Shown here: positions 14,041-22,203 of the stretch, piece after piece | How the letters are laid out: the number at the start of each line of letters is the position of its first letter | Numbering within the stretch: position 1 is the stretch's first letter | Origin: Micromonosporaceae bacterium | GTDB taxonomy: Bacteria > Actinomycetota > Actinomycetes > Mycobacteriales > Micromonosporaceae | NCBI GenBank assembly: GCA_009377645.1 | Contig: WHTQ01000039.1 | Location: forward strand, 1-38,667 | DNA: 38,667 nucleotides | Direction of reading: 5' to 3' | Translations under genes and position numbers: made by a program | The notes under the pieces: model-generated | Seen by the model: only the letters and a program-made list of their open reading frames with translations | Database searches by the model: none | Told to the model about the DNA's origin: nothing

Positions 14041-16304
14041 CCACCGCAGCCGGGCCAGGCGGGGCCGGCCCGGCCTCGCCCTGGGCGACCCTCTCACGCC
14101 TGTCTGGGCTGGACACCGTACCCGTCGCCGGGCTGCTACGGGTCTCCCAGGAACAACTACAAGACGTACGCGGCAGCCTCATCCGACAGGTCGACAAAAT
14201 CAACCACGCCCTGCCGCACGGCTGGTCCGTGGCCCGCTGGTACCTCGATGTCGAATCCGGCCGGCTCGACCTCGACGAACGCGGCCACGGCGCCGGCCAC
14301 CTCACCGTCACGCTGCCCGTCGAGCGGGCCGGTGGCCTGGCCGACCTGCTCACCGACGCCGCCCGCCGGGACTGCCCCTTCACCGCGGTGGTCGCCGAAG
14401 GCAACGCCCGCGTGGCCCGCTACACCCACTACGGCACCAAGGTCGAACACGACCTCGCACGGCACGGCATCGAACTGTTCATGGTCGAAGAGGGCATCAA
14501 CCTCGAAGGAGGCAAAGCCACCAAGGTACTCATGCGCCGGGTCAACCAGGCCATCTCAGAATGGCACGCCCTCAACGTCCTCGAACTCGCCTGGGACGGC
14601 ATGCGCGTGCACACCACCGAGGGCTACAACACCGGCCGCGCACCCTACGGCTACCACCCAGTCGCCGAACCCCACCCCGCCCCGGCCCGCCGCGCCCGCG
14701 GCCTAACCAGATCCCGGCTCGACATCGACCCCGTCCGAGGCCCCGTCGTCACCCTCATCTACCACTGGCGAGTCGAGCAGCGGCTCACCTACCACCAGAT
14801 CGCCGCCCGACTCAACGCCGACCCCGACCAGTACCCGCCGCCGATACCGCTGCGTCCCGAAACCGCCATCGGCCAATGGACCTGGTCCAACATCCGACAA
14901 CTCCTCGCAAACCCGAAGTACACCGGATACATGGTGTGGAACCGCACCACCACCCGAACCGGCCCAACCGTCCGGCGCAAGAAATCCCACCGCCCCAACC
15001 CGACCGACCAATGGGTGTGGTCGCCAAAACCCACCCACCCGCCGCTCGTGCCCCTGAACATGTGGCGACAAGCCCAAGACATCGGCCGAGAAACCCAAGG
15101 ATCACGCTCCGAGGCCATCACCAACACCCACCCCGCCACAACCCGCACCTACCTGCTGCGCGGACTGATCCGCTGCGGCATCTGCGGACACCGCATGCAA
15201 GGCGCCAAGCGCTACAGCGGCCGCATCTACTACCGCTGCACCGGCCCCCGCAACAGCGCCGGCGAACCCACCCGCCCCGACCACCCCGGCAGCCTCTACA
15301 TCCGCGAAGACATCCTCCTACCCGCCCTCACCGAGCTGATCGCCACCCGGGTCTTCGGACCCCACCGGCACGCACACCTCGCCAACCAGCACCGTGCCAT
15401 CCCGCGTCAGAAAGCCGCCGAGCACCAGCGCGCCATCCACGCCGCGCGCCGCCGCCTCGACGACATCGCCGCACGCCAGCACAACCTCATCGCCGAACTC
15501 GAGCAAGCCCCCGCCGACGCCGCCGACTGGCGAGCCAGCATCCGGCAGCGTCACCAGCAACTCACCCAACAACGCACCGAGGCCGAGGCCAAGCTCGCCG
15601 AGCTGACCGCCACCCAGCCGATCATCGACGAAGGCGACCCAGCACTGCTCGAGGCCATGCCCCAGGCCGTGGTCGACCTCGCCCGCGTCCCACCAGCCCT
15701 CCTACGACAACTGTTCGATACCCTCCAGCTCGCGATCCGGCTCGACAACCCCCGCCGGGCACACATCACCCTCACCCTCACCCTCACCACCCCGGAGGCC
15801 GCCACCGAGATCATCGCCGGCACAAGCACGACCGACGGCTACCCTGGCAGCATCAGCAGCTCATCATCCGGGGACGCGAAATGCGATCTTGCGACCACCA
15901 CATCACCGGTCAATCGTGGCCATGTTTTGCTATCCCGGATCAGGGCCACCAGCGTCCAAGATCTATTTACTGAGGAGACGGATTTACGTCCATGGGCGGT
16001 GAAGAACTCCGCGTTTGTCCGGCTGGCATCGACGCCGTACGAGTCCTGGTCCGGCCACACGTGGCCGGCCCCGGTCAGCCGGTACTCCACCACCTCGCTG
16101 CCGTCGGCGCAGGTGGCGGTGGTTCGGGTGACCCGGTCGTCCTCATCCACTGTGAGTGGTTCGTCCAGAGGGCAGCCGAGCCGGTCGCACCAGATCTCGA
16201 TTCCGGCGGCGATCTCCGGGGTGGCGTCGGCGGCCAGCGCGACGATGCCGAGCACCGAGACCGGTTCCGCCGGCTCGATCGCGTCCGGCGGGTCGAACAG
16301 GTAG
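14013..16304 (+). CDS. Large serine recombinase (integrase) of the element, with a foreign C-terminal tail
   Basis: ATG at 14013 has GGAGG 7 nt upstream. The catalytic domain begins near residue 36 (VAGLLRVSQEQLQDVRG, Ser of RVS as nucleophile), with VVAEGNARVARYTHYGTK later in the same domain. A recombinase domain follows (GRAPYGYHP, LTYHQIAARLNAD, LLANPKYTGYMVW). Next are a zinc-ribbon region (LIRCGICGHRM ... YYRC) and a coiled coil (about 460-530). The usual fourth zinc ligand is not obvious. Sequence typical of the family ends near 15,840. The frame then crosses the insertion junction and continues about 100 codons antisense to the esterase gene, giving 763 aa. The native stop is probably present only in the excised circle. 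It is the last gene of the plus-strand operon. Confidence 0.9.
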   Translation: MAARPPRPLATAAGPGGAGPASPWATLSRLSGLDTVPVAGLLRVSQEQLQDVRGSLIRQVDKINHALPHGWSVARWYLDVESGRLDLDERGHGAGHLTVTLPVERAGGLADLLTDAARRDCPFTAVVAEGNARVARYTHYGTKVEHDLARHGIELFMVEEGINLEGGKATKVLMRRVNQAISEWHALNVLELAWDGMRVHTTEGYNTGRAPYGYHPVAEPHPAPARRARGLTRSRLDIDPVRGPVVTLIYHWRVEQRLTYHQIAARLNADPDQYPPPIPLRPETAIGQWTWSNIRQLLANPKYTGYMVWNRTTTRTGPTVRRKKSHRPNPTDQWVWSPKPTHPPLVPLNMWRQAQDIGRETQGSRSEAITNTHPATTRTYLLRGLIRCGICGHRMQGAKRYSGRIYYRCTGPRNSAGEPTRPDHPGSLYIREDILLPALTELIATRVFGPHRHAHLANQHRAIPRQKAAEHQRAIHAARRRLDDIAARQHNLIAELEQAPADAADWRASIRQRHQQLTQQRTEAEAKLAELTATQPIIDEGDPALLEAMPQAVVDLARVPPALLRQLFDTLQLAIRLDNPRRAHITLTLTLTTPEAATEIIAGTSTTDGYPGSISSSSSGDAKCDLATTTSPVNRGHVLLSRIRATSVQDLFTEETDLRPWAVKNSAFVRLASTPYESWSGHTWPAPVSRYSTTSLPSAQVAVVRVTRSSSSTVSGSSRGQPSRSHQISIPAAISGVASAASATMPSTETGSAGSIASGGSNR

Positions 16305-16855
16305 CCGCCGACCGGGGCGACCGCCGCGAACACGTCCGCGGCCTCGGCCGCCAGCCGGTAGGTCATCGCGGCGCCGTTCGAGTGCCCGGTCGCGTAGACC
16401 TGCCCGGGCGCCACTCTCCACTCCACCACCAGGTGCGCGACCAGAGCCCGGAGGAAGTCCACGTCGACCGGGTCGCCGCCCAGCTCCACCCCGATCCCGT
16501 GCTCGCCCTCCCGCACCGGCCGCCAGAACCGGCGCTCACCCTCCGGGTAGGCCACCAGCACCCCGTAATGCTGCGCGAACGACTCCATCCGGCTGGCCGA
16601 GCGGATCTTCCGGGAGGTGCCGCGGCCGGGGTGCAGCACCAGCACCAGCGGCACCGGCTCGCCCGGCTGGTAGCTGTCCGGCACGTCCAGCAGGTACGCG
16701 CGCCGCTGACCACCGGACTCGAGCGTCAGCTCGTGCAGGCCCGAGGCGGGCCGGTCCGCGGGTGGCTCCGGGTCCTCCCCGGCGCCGCCGCAGCCCGCCA
16801 CCAGCATCGACAGCATCACCGCCACGGACAGTGCGGCCCGGCCCCCGTACTCCAT
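15839..16855 (-). CDS. Lipoprotein esterase, PHB-depolymerase/LpqC-like, 3' end altered by the insertion
   Basis: The frame encodes 338 aa. The N terminus is a lipoprotein signal with lipobox LVAGC at about residues 18-22. A single alpha/beta-hydrolase domain follows: RRAYLLDVPDSYQ, VLVLHPGRGTSRK (oxyanion region), GHSNGAAMTYRLA (nucleophile Ser in GHSNG) and GAGHVWPDQDSYG (catalytic His). Such enzymes are exported, membrane-anchored esterases of unclear natural substrate. ATG at 16855 is preferred over 16861 because GGGAGG lies 7 nt before it. The fold should end just after FFTAHGR; the last 45 or so residues come from the junction and the element, so the native C terminus is lost or replaced. 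The enzyme may still be active. Confidence 0.85.
   Translation of the reverse strand: MEYGGRAALSVAVMLSMLVAGCGGAGEDPEPPADRPASGLHELTLESGGQRRAYLLDVPDSYQPGEPVPLVLVLHPGRGTSRKIRSASRMESFAQHYGVLVAYPEGERRFWRPVREGEHGIGVELGGDPVDVDFLRALVAHLVVEWRVAPGQVYATGHSNGAAMTYRLAAEAADVFAAVAPVGGYLFDPPDAIEPAEPVSVLGIVALAADATPEIAAGIEIWCDRLGCPLDEPLTVDEDDRVTRTTATCADGSEVVEYRLTGAGHVWPDQDSYGVDASRTNAEFFTAHGRKSVSSVNRSWTLVALIRDSKTWPRLTGDVVVARSHFASPDDELLMLPG
15930..16000. other. Approximate insertion junction (att) of the element
   Basis: Esterase-like sequence on the minus strand is recognisable up to the NAEFFTAH helix (codons near 16,000). Integrase-like sequence on the plus strand is recognisable to about 15,840. Between them, about 15,955-15,993, lies a conspicuously AT-richer stretch containing TCTATTTACTGAGGAGACGG. 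Serine integrases recombine at sites of about 40-50 bp with a 2-bp core, usually next to their own gene, so the crossover should be here. The core cannot be placed without the other junction. Confidence 0.5.
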
Positions 16856-16919
16856 GGTCATCCCTCCCGGTCTAGGGACGCCCGAACGGCCGGGCCGGGT
16901 TGTCAGGTCACCGGGACGC

Positions 16920-18125
16920 TCAGAAGTCCACCGGCTGCGGCTCGCCGCGGCGCTGGGCCTGCGACGGGGGCGGGTCGTACTCGCGGACCACCTCGTACCG
17001 GGTGTTGCGCTCCACCGGGCGGAACCCGGCGTCCTGGATCAGCTTGAGCAGGTCCTCACGGTGCATCGTGGACGGTGTGCCGTACGAGTCCGCGTCGTGC
17101 GTGATCTTGTACTCGGCGACCGAGCCGTCCAGGTCGTCCACGCCGAAGTTGAGCGACAGCTGCGCCACCGACAGCCCGTGCATCACCCAGAAGCACTTGA
17201 CGTGCGGGACGTTGTCGAGCAGCAGCCGGGAGACCGCGAACGTCTTCAGGGACTCCGCCGGGGAGGCCATGGTGGTGCGGGCCTGCAGCCGGTTGCGGAC
17301 CACCCCGTCCGCCGAGTCGTGGAAGTCGTGCTGGTAGCGCAGCGGGATGAACACCACGAACCCGCCGGTCTCGTCCTGCAGCTCGCGCAGCCGCAGCACG
17401 TGGTCCACCCGGTGCCGGGGCTCCTCCACGTGCCCGTACAGCATGGTGGCCGGAGTCCGCATCCCCTTGCCGTGGGCGAGCCGGTGGATCCGCGACCAGT
17501 CTTCCCAGTGGGTGTCGTGGTCGACGATGTGCTGGCGGACCTCCCAGTCGAAGATCTCCGCGCCGCCACCGGTCAGCGACTCCAGCCCGGCGTCGATCAG
17601 CTCGTCCAGGATCTCGTCCGCGCCGAGCCCGGAGATCTTCTCGAACCAGTGGATCTCGGTGGCGGTGAACGCCTTCAAGCTCACCTCGGGCAGCGCCGCC
17701 TTCAGCTCCCGCAGCACCCGCGGGTAGTACTTCCAGGGCAGGGTGGGGTGCAGCCCGTTCACGATGTGCAGCTCGGTGAGCTGCTCGTCGCGCATCTCGG
17801 CGGCCTTGGCGACCGCCTCCTCCACCCGCATTGTGTAGGCGGCCCGCTCGCCCGGCTTGCGCTGGAAGGAGCAGTACGCGCAGGCTGCGCTGCACACGTT
17901 TGTCAGGTTCAGGTGCCGGTTGACGTTGAACATCACCCGATCCCGGTTCCGCCCGGTGCGGACGTGGTGGGCCAGCCGCCCCAGCCAGGCCAGGTCATCG
18001 CTGCGATAGAGGTCGATGCCGTCCGGGCCGGTCAGCCGCTGCCCCGCGTAGACCTTCTCCGCCAGCTCCCGCTTGCGGGCCTCGGCCAGCCCCGACTCGC
18101 GTACCGCTTCCCGCGTCTGTGCCAT
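16920..18125 (-). CDS. mqnE: Aminofutalosine synthase (radical SAM), menaquinone biosynthesis
   Basis: The protein is 401 aa. The radical-SAM motif CSAACAYC at about residues 79-86 follows HLNLTNV, the typical lead-in for MqnE/MqnC-type enzymes. TELHIVNGLHPTLPWKYY and LTGGGAEIF are hallmark MqnE segments. It joins SAM to 3-[(1-carboxyvinyl)oxy]benzoate to give aminofutalosine in the futalosine route to menaquinone, in the cytoplasm. MqnC is the nearest alternative, but the LHIVNGLHP block favours MqnE. No other futalosine genes are seen here, as expected where they are scattered. It is monocistronic in this window. Confidence 0.9.
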   Translation of the reverse strand: MAQTREAVRESGLAEARKRELAEKVYAGQRLTGPDGIDLYRSDDLAWLGRLAHHVRTGRNRDRVMFNVNRHLNLTNVCSAACAYCSFQRKPGERAAYTMRVEEAVAKAAEMRDEQLTELHIVNGLHPTLPWKYYPRVLRELKAALPEVSLKAFTATEIHWFEKISGLGADEILDELIDAGLESLTGGGAEIFDWEVRQHIVDHDTHWEDWSRIHRLAHGKGMRTPATMLYGHVEEPRHRVDHVLRLRELQDETGGFVVFIPLRYQHDFHDSADGVVRNRLQARTTMASPAESLKTFAVSRLLLDNVPHVKCFWVMHGLSVAQLSLNFGVDDLDGSVAEYKITHDADSYGTPSTMHREDLLKLIQDAGFRPVERNTRYEVVREYDPPPSQAQRRGEPQPVDF

Positions 18126-18163
18126 GACCGCAGCCTACCGACCGGGCGGCGGCCGCACATCTC

Positions 18164-18193
18164 ATCCTATTTGAGTGTGATTTGATCTGGTAA
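18164..18193 (-). promoter_or_regulatory. Candidate mqnE promoter
   Basis: On the minus strand TTACCA (18193-18188) and TAGGAT (18169-18164) are separated by 18 bp. A start point near 18157 would leave a leader of about 30 nt before the ATG at 18125. The -10 is good; the -35 is weak. Confidence 0.35.
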
Positions 18194-18315
18194 GTCCGCG
18201 CGATCCACAGAGTATCCACAGCCGCCGGGCATCGACACGAGCGCCCTCGATGAGGTAGATAGGGAGAGACCGTGCCTACCCCTGGCGCGGCGGCTACCGG
18301 GACGGGGCGGTGACC

Positions 18316-19992
18316 ATGGCCACACCGGGGCGCGCGATGCGCCTGATCCCGCGCACCACGCTTTCCATGGTGCTGGGTGTGGCGCTGGCGGCCACCTTCG
18401 CGGCGCCCGGCTACGCCCAGCCGAGCGACGTTCCGGACGCGGGCGACCGGCCGGTCCCGGCCGGCGACCTGCCGCTGCCGGACGGGTCGTTCGCCCAGCC
18501 ACCGGACCCGTCGCAGGCCGTCACCGGCCCACTCGCGGCCGAGGTCGCCGAGCTCGAGATCGAGGTCCAGAAGCTGACCGCCGAGCTGCAGACCATCGAG
18601 CCCGAGCTCGGCCCGGCCGAGGCCCAGCTGAGCCAGACCGACCAGCAGTGGCGCACCGCCAGCCAGGAGCTCGAAGACGCCAAGCGCGTGCTCGACGACC
18701 TGGTCAGCGACTCCTACCGGGGGGCGGCCGCGCTCCCGCCGGACCTGTTCATCCCGGAGCTGCGCGGCCTGTCCGCCCACGCGCCGGTGCCGGTCGAGGC
18801 CCCACTCGGGGCGGGCGCCGCCGCCCGCCGGCTGCTCGACGCCCGGGCCGCCGAGCAGGAGGCCTCCAATCTGTTCGAGACCGCGCTGGGCACCGAGCAG
18901 GAGCTCTCGAAGCGGCGGGCCACGATCGAGGCGGAGCTGGCCCGGCTGGAACCCCGGCTGCAGCGGCTCCGGGACCGCAACGCCGCCCTGCTGGCCGAGC
19001 AGGAGCGGGCGCGCGAGGCGGCCGCGCAGGAGCAGGACTTCCCGATAACCGAGCCGGTCGCCGGGTTCCGGGCCAGCGGTGCCGCGGTCCGGGCGGTGGA
19101 GTTCGCGCTGGGCGAGCTCGGCAAGCCGTACGAGTGGGGTGCGGAGGGCCCGGACCGCTACGACTGCAGCGGGCTGATGTGGGCGGCGTACCGGTCGGTG
19201 GGTCAGTCCCTGCCACGAGTCGCCGCCGACCAGTACTGGGGCACCCGGACCCGGCTGGTGGCGACCGGCGCGACCATGGGCCGGCAGGGGCTGCTCCCCG
19301 GTGACCTGGTCTTCTTCGCCTCCGGGCCGAGCTGGCAGTCGATCCACCACGTGGGCATGTATGTCGGGAACGGCTACATGGTGCACGCGCCGAACCGGAA
19401 CGAGGTCGTGAAGGTCTCGCCGGTGTCCCAGTTCTTCGCCGCCACCCGGGTGGTGCCGGCGGTGCCGGCGCCGGGCGGCGACCCGGGCCCGAACCCGGGT
19501 GCCGGTTCCGGTTCCGGTTCTGGTCCCGGGTCTGGTTCCGATTCCGGCTCGGGTTCCGGCCAGGACCCGGCGCCGACGCCAGGCCCCAGCCCGACCGGCG
19601 GCGGCGTCCGGCCGCCCGACCCGGACCCGACCGACCCCGGCCCGGGCACCACGACCAGCCCACCAACCACCCCGCCACCGGTCACCAGCCCACCGCCCGA
19701 CCCCGAGCCGGAGACGACCACTGTGCCGTCATTGATCGGGCTGAGTCAAAGTGAGGTTGTCGCCGCGATCGAGGCGGCACAGCTGGAACCGGATCCGAGT
19801 CCCGAACGGGTGGTCGACAGCACGTGCGCTCCGGACACCGTCATCGCCCAGGACCCGCCCGCCGATGCGGTGGTGGAGGTCGGCACCACCGTGACCTACT
19901 CGCTGTGTGAGGCGCCGGGGGAGGGGCCGGCCGAGACGCCGACTCCGACTGATACCGGCGGCGCTGCCAGTCCCAGTCCCACGCCAAGCTAA
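18316..19992 (+). CDS. Secreted NlpC/P60 cell-wall endopeptidase with coiled coil and PASTA domain
   Basis: The protein is about 558 aa from ATG 18316; a GTG at 18310 is two codons upstream. A signal peptide (SMVLGVALAATFAAPGYA, cleavage after GYA) precedes a long coiled coil rich in Glu, Leu and Gln (about 75-240, beginning AEVAELEIEVQKLTAELQ). The NlpC/P60 domain has Cys in DRYDCSGLMW (about residue 284) and His in SIHHVGMYVGNGYMVHAP. A Gly/Ser repeat and Pro/Thr linker follow. The C-terminal PASTA module (TVPSLIGLSQSEVVAAIEAA to VGTTVTYSLC) probably binds peptidoglycan or muropeptides. This resembles RipA-type D,L-endopeptidases, whose coiled coil holds the enzyme inactive until an activator such as FtsX binds; that control is inference here. 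Confidence 0.9.
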   Translation: MATPGRAMRLIPRTTLSMVLGVALAATFAAPGYAQPSDVPDAGDRPVPAGDLPLPDGSFAQPPDPSQAVTGPLAAEVAELEIEVQKLTAELQTIEPELGPAEAQLSQTDQQWRTASQELEDAKRVLDDLVSDSYRGAAALPPDLFIPELRGLSAHAPVPVEAPLGAGAAARRLLDARAAEQEASNLFETALGTEQELSKRRATIEAELARLEPRLQRLRDRNAALLAEQERAREAAAQEQDFPITEPVAGFRASGAAVRAVEFALGELGKPYEWGAEGPDRYDCSGLMWAAYRSVGQSLPRVAADQYWGTRTRLVATGATMGRQGLLPGDLVFFASGPSWQSIHHVGMYVGNGYMVHAPNRNEVVKVSPVSQFFAATRVVPAVPAPGGDPGPNPGAGSGSGSGPGSGSDSGSGSGQDPAPTPGPSPTGGGVRPPDPDPTDPGPGTTTSPPTTPPPVTSPPPDPEPETTTVPSLIGLSQSEVVAAIEAAQLEPDPSPERVVDSTCAPDTVIAQDPPADAVVEVGTTVTYSLCEAPGEGPAETPTPTDTGGAASPSPTPS

Positions 19993-20021
19993 GGGGCGCG
20001 TGCCGCGAGTGCTAATCCGAA

Positions 20022-21254
20022 CTAGCAGCCGGAGGCTGGGACGGCCGCTGTGCCGGAGGCTGGCCGGATGGTGCCGCTGACCTCGGCCAGCGTGAGCCGG
20101 CCGCCGCCGACCGCCGGAGCGGTCGCGCCGATCGTCACCGAATCACCGTCGAGCAGGAAGGTCCGCTCGGTGCCGTCGGCGAGCCGGACCGGCTCGGCGC
20201 CGCCCCAGGTCAGCTCCAGGAACGAGCCCACCTGGCCGCGCTGCGCCCCGGAGACCGTGCCGGAGGCGTAGAGATCGCCGGTACGCAGGGCGGCCCCGTT
20301 CCCGGTCAGGTGGGCCAGCTGCTGGGCGGGCGTCCAGTACATGCCGGCGAACGGCGGGGCGCTGACCTGGGTCCCGTTCCAGTGCACGGTCAGCGCCAGG
20401 TCCAGCCCCCGGTGCTCCGGTTCCCGCAGGTACTCCAGCACCGGCGGGTCCTGCGCGGGCAGCGGCCGCCAGGCACCGGCCAGCGCCGCCAGCGGGGTGA
20501 TCCAGGCACCGACCGAGGTGGCGAACGACTTGCCCAGGAACGGCCCGAGCGGCTGGTACTCCCAGGCCTGCAGGTCCCGAGCGGACCAGTCGTTGACCAG
20601 CACCACCCCGAACACGTGCTCGGCGAACCGGTCCACGCCGACCGGGGTGCCGGGCCGGCTCGGCACCCCGACCACGAACCCGACCTCCGCCTCGATGTCC
20701 AGCCGGGTCGACGGCCCGTACACCGGGGTCTCCGACCCGCCCGGCCGGCGCTGCCCGCACGGGCGGACCACCGGGGTCCCGGAGACCACCACCGTGCCGG
20801 CCCGCCCGTGGTAGCCGACCGGCAGGTGCTTCCAGTTCGGCAGCAGCGGCGGCCGGCCGGGCCGGAAGATCTGCCCCACGTTGCGGGCGTGCTGCTCGGA
20901 GGAGTAGAAGTCCACATAGTCCGCTACGGTGAACGGAAGCACCGGGTCCCCGAGCGGGTGCAGCATCGGCTGTACGCGCGGCTCGGCACCCGGGTCGGTC
21001 AGCAGCTCGGTCAGCCGTTCCCGGGTCGCCTGCCACACCGCCGGCCCGGCCGCCAGGAACCGGTCAAGGCTCGTGCCGCCCCGGAAGGCGCCGCCGGCCT
21101 CGACCAGCCCGGCGGACTCCGCGGCCGCCAGGTCCAGCGCCCGGTCTCCGATCCGCACCGCCGGCCGCGGCTGCCCGCCCACCCGGACCACCCCGTACGG
21201 GAGGTGCGCGACGCCGAAACCCGACTCGTCCTCAGCGCCCGGCACCCAGCTCAT
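20022..21254 (-). CDS. fahA: Fumarylacetoacetase
   Basis: The protein is 410 aa. The metal and active-site motifs are all visible: DYVDFYSSEQHARNVG, PVGYHGRAGTVVVSG, DIEAEVGFVVG (two Glu ligands) and LVNDWSARDLQAWEYQPLGP (Asp ligand, plus the substrate region). It cleaves fumarylacetoacetate to fumarate and acetoacetate, the last step of tyrosine/homogentisate breakdown in the cytoplasm. The ATG at 21254 overlaps the upstream stop as ATGA, so it is translationally coupled to the unknown protein before it. It is divergent from hmgA, which supplies the upstream step. The 3' end contains two copies of GCCGGAGGCTGG, giving a repeated PASG near the C terminus. Confidence 0.95.
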   Translation of the reverse strand: MSWVPGAEDESGFGVAHLPYGVVRVGGQPRPAVRIGDRALDLAAAESAGLVEAGGAFRGGTSLDRFLAAGPAVWQATRERLTELLTDPGAEPRVQPMLHPLGDPVLPFTVADYVDFYSSEQHARNVGQIFRPGRPPLLPNWKHLPVGYHGRAGTVVVSGTPVVRPCGQRRPGGSETPVYGPSTRLDIEAEVGFVVGVPSRPGTPVGVDRFAEHVFGVVLVNDWSARDLQAWEYQPLGPFLGKSFATSVGAWITPLAALAGAWRPLPAQDPPVLEYLREPEHRGLDLALTVHWNGTQVSAPPFAGMYWTPAQQLAHLTGNGAALRTGDLYASGTVSGAQRGQVGSFLELTWGGAEPVRLADGTERTFLLDGDSVTIGATAPAVGGGRLTLAEVSGTIRPASGTAAVPASGC

Positions 21255-22111
21255 GGCTGGTCCGGCCCGGCCGGCGGCTCCAGCAGACCGAACCCGGCCA
21301 GGTCCGCCAGCGGCTCGTCGACGCTGCACGAGCCGAACCCGATCCACAACGGACGGCGCTCGGCCAGCCCGGTGCGGACCGTCTCGACCACCGGTAGCGG
21401 GTCGGTGGCGCCGAGCAGTTCCGCGACGTCGGCCACCTCGGCGCCGTCGACGGCGACCAGGCAGCCGGCCAGCACGTTCAGGAACCCGTGGTGGGTGAAC
21501 CCGGTCTCCGGGTCGGTGTGGCGCAGCGCGTGGTGCAGCCCGGCGGTCAGCTTGAACGGCAGGTCCCGGTCCCGGCAGGCGCAGATCACTGCGGCCAGCT
21601 CGACCGGGGTCGGGAACAGCTCGGCGGCCAGCCCACCGGTGCGGAACTTCGGGGCCACCCGGGCGCCGGCGGCCCGCTCGGTGGCGAGCGTGTCCAGCGC
21701 GTCCAGCAGCCCCCAGGTCAGCGGCAGCTCCGCGTACACGTCGAGCTCCGGGCCGACCCCCGCCTCGGCCAGCAGCGCCCGCAGACCCGGCTGCGGGTCC
21801 TCGCCGCGCTTGGCCACCGCCACCTCGAACTGCGCCAACTGCCCCGCGACGGGCGCCGCCGCCAGCGCGCCGGGCATCCCGGACAGGCCGGTGTCGCCGA
21901 TCACCCCGATCCGCGGCAGCTCCGGCCGGTCCAGCCCGGCCAGCGCCGAGGCGGGCAGCAGCAGCGGCCCGACCAGGTCCGCGTACCAGGCGTTCCGGTG
22001 GCCGGCATGCGCCGCCAGCGCCTCCGGGATCGGCGCGTTGCCCGGCGGGAAGACGGCGGCATCGTCGACCAGCCGCTCCAGGAGCGGGGGCACAGCTCTG
22101 TCGGTTGACAC
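21251..22111 (-). CDS. Conserved unknown protein of the homogentisate operon
   Basis: The protein is 286 aa, soluble, with no signal peptide. Motifs that look conserved: LVDDAAVFPPGNAPI near the start, ARVAPKFRTGG, LPFKLTAGLHHALRH followed by GFTHHGFLNVLAG, and IGFGSCSVDEPL near the end. The alternating strands and helices suggest a TIM-barrel-like enzyme, and the His-rich HHALRH/THHGF segment could bind metal or substrate. I recall similar uncharacterised proteins but no assigned function. Coupling to fahA points to tyrosine/homogentisate catabolism. The GTG start at 22111 has GAGGAG only 2 nt upstream; a near-leaderless transcript is more likely, see the promoter at 22122-22149. Confidence 0.8.
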   Translation of the reverse strand: MSTDRAVPPLLERLVDDAAVFPPGNAPIPEALAAHAGHRNAWYADLVGPLLLPASALAGLDRPELPRIGVIGDTGLSGMPGALAAAPVAGQLAQFEVAVAKRGEDPQPGLRALLAEAGVGPELDVYAELPLTWGLLDALDTLATERAAGARVAPKFRTGGLAAELFPTPVELAAVICACRDRDLPFKLTAGLHHALRHTDPETGFTHHGFLNVLAGCLVAVDGAEVADVAELLGATDPLPVVETVRTGLAERRPLWIGFGSCSVDEPLADLAGFGLLEPPAGPDQP

Positions 22112-22121
22112 GGCTCCTCAA

Positions 22122-22149
22122 CCTATAAGACGCTACTGGTAGCAGACAA
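22122..22149 (-). promoter_or_regulatory. Candidate promoter of the fahA operon with a palindrome in its spacer
   Basis: On the minus strand TTGTCT (22149-22144) and TATAGG (22127-22122) are separated by 16 bp. The spacer contains the perfect palindrome GCTAC-CA-GTAGC (22132-22143), well placed for a repressor site. Transcription would begin about 5 nt before the GTG at 22111, giving a nearly leaderless mRNA. A TATAAC at 22176-22181 on the other strand could serve hmgA. Confidence 0.5.
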
Positions 22150-22203
22150 GCTCGCTCGTTAACGGATGAGACGCGTATAACGGGGTAAAAGGGGGCGACG
22201 GCG

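Larger units (their letters stand above)
1..15980. mobile_element. Integrated conjugative element, left end outside the window
   Basis: The block contains a T4SS gene set (pilin, TrbL-like, PrgI-like, VirB4-like), a replication-relaxation protein, an M23 hydrolase, a DNA methyltransferase and, at its right edge, a large serine recombinase. These are standard parts of actinobacterial ICEs. The integrase lies against the 3' end of a chromosomal esterase gene, so the right boundary falls near 15,930-16,000. I found no second copy of the junction sequence in the first kilobase, so the left boundary is probably outside the window. The right limit given here is approximate. The first kilobase has visibly lower GC and may be cargo. 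Confidence 0.75.

Noticed and set aside
18126-18315. Cyclic di-AMP (ydaO-type) riboswitch before the NlpC/P60 gene
   Set aside because: Such riboswitches often precede actinobacterial cell-wall hydrolase genes and disA is nearby, but the conserved ydaO blocks are absent. Only a weak GGTAG/CTACC hairpin is present.
19490-19560. Gly/Ser codon repeat in the NlpC/P60 gene as a phase-variation tract
   Set aside because: Repeat units keep the frame and vary in codon; it is an ordinary flexible linker.
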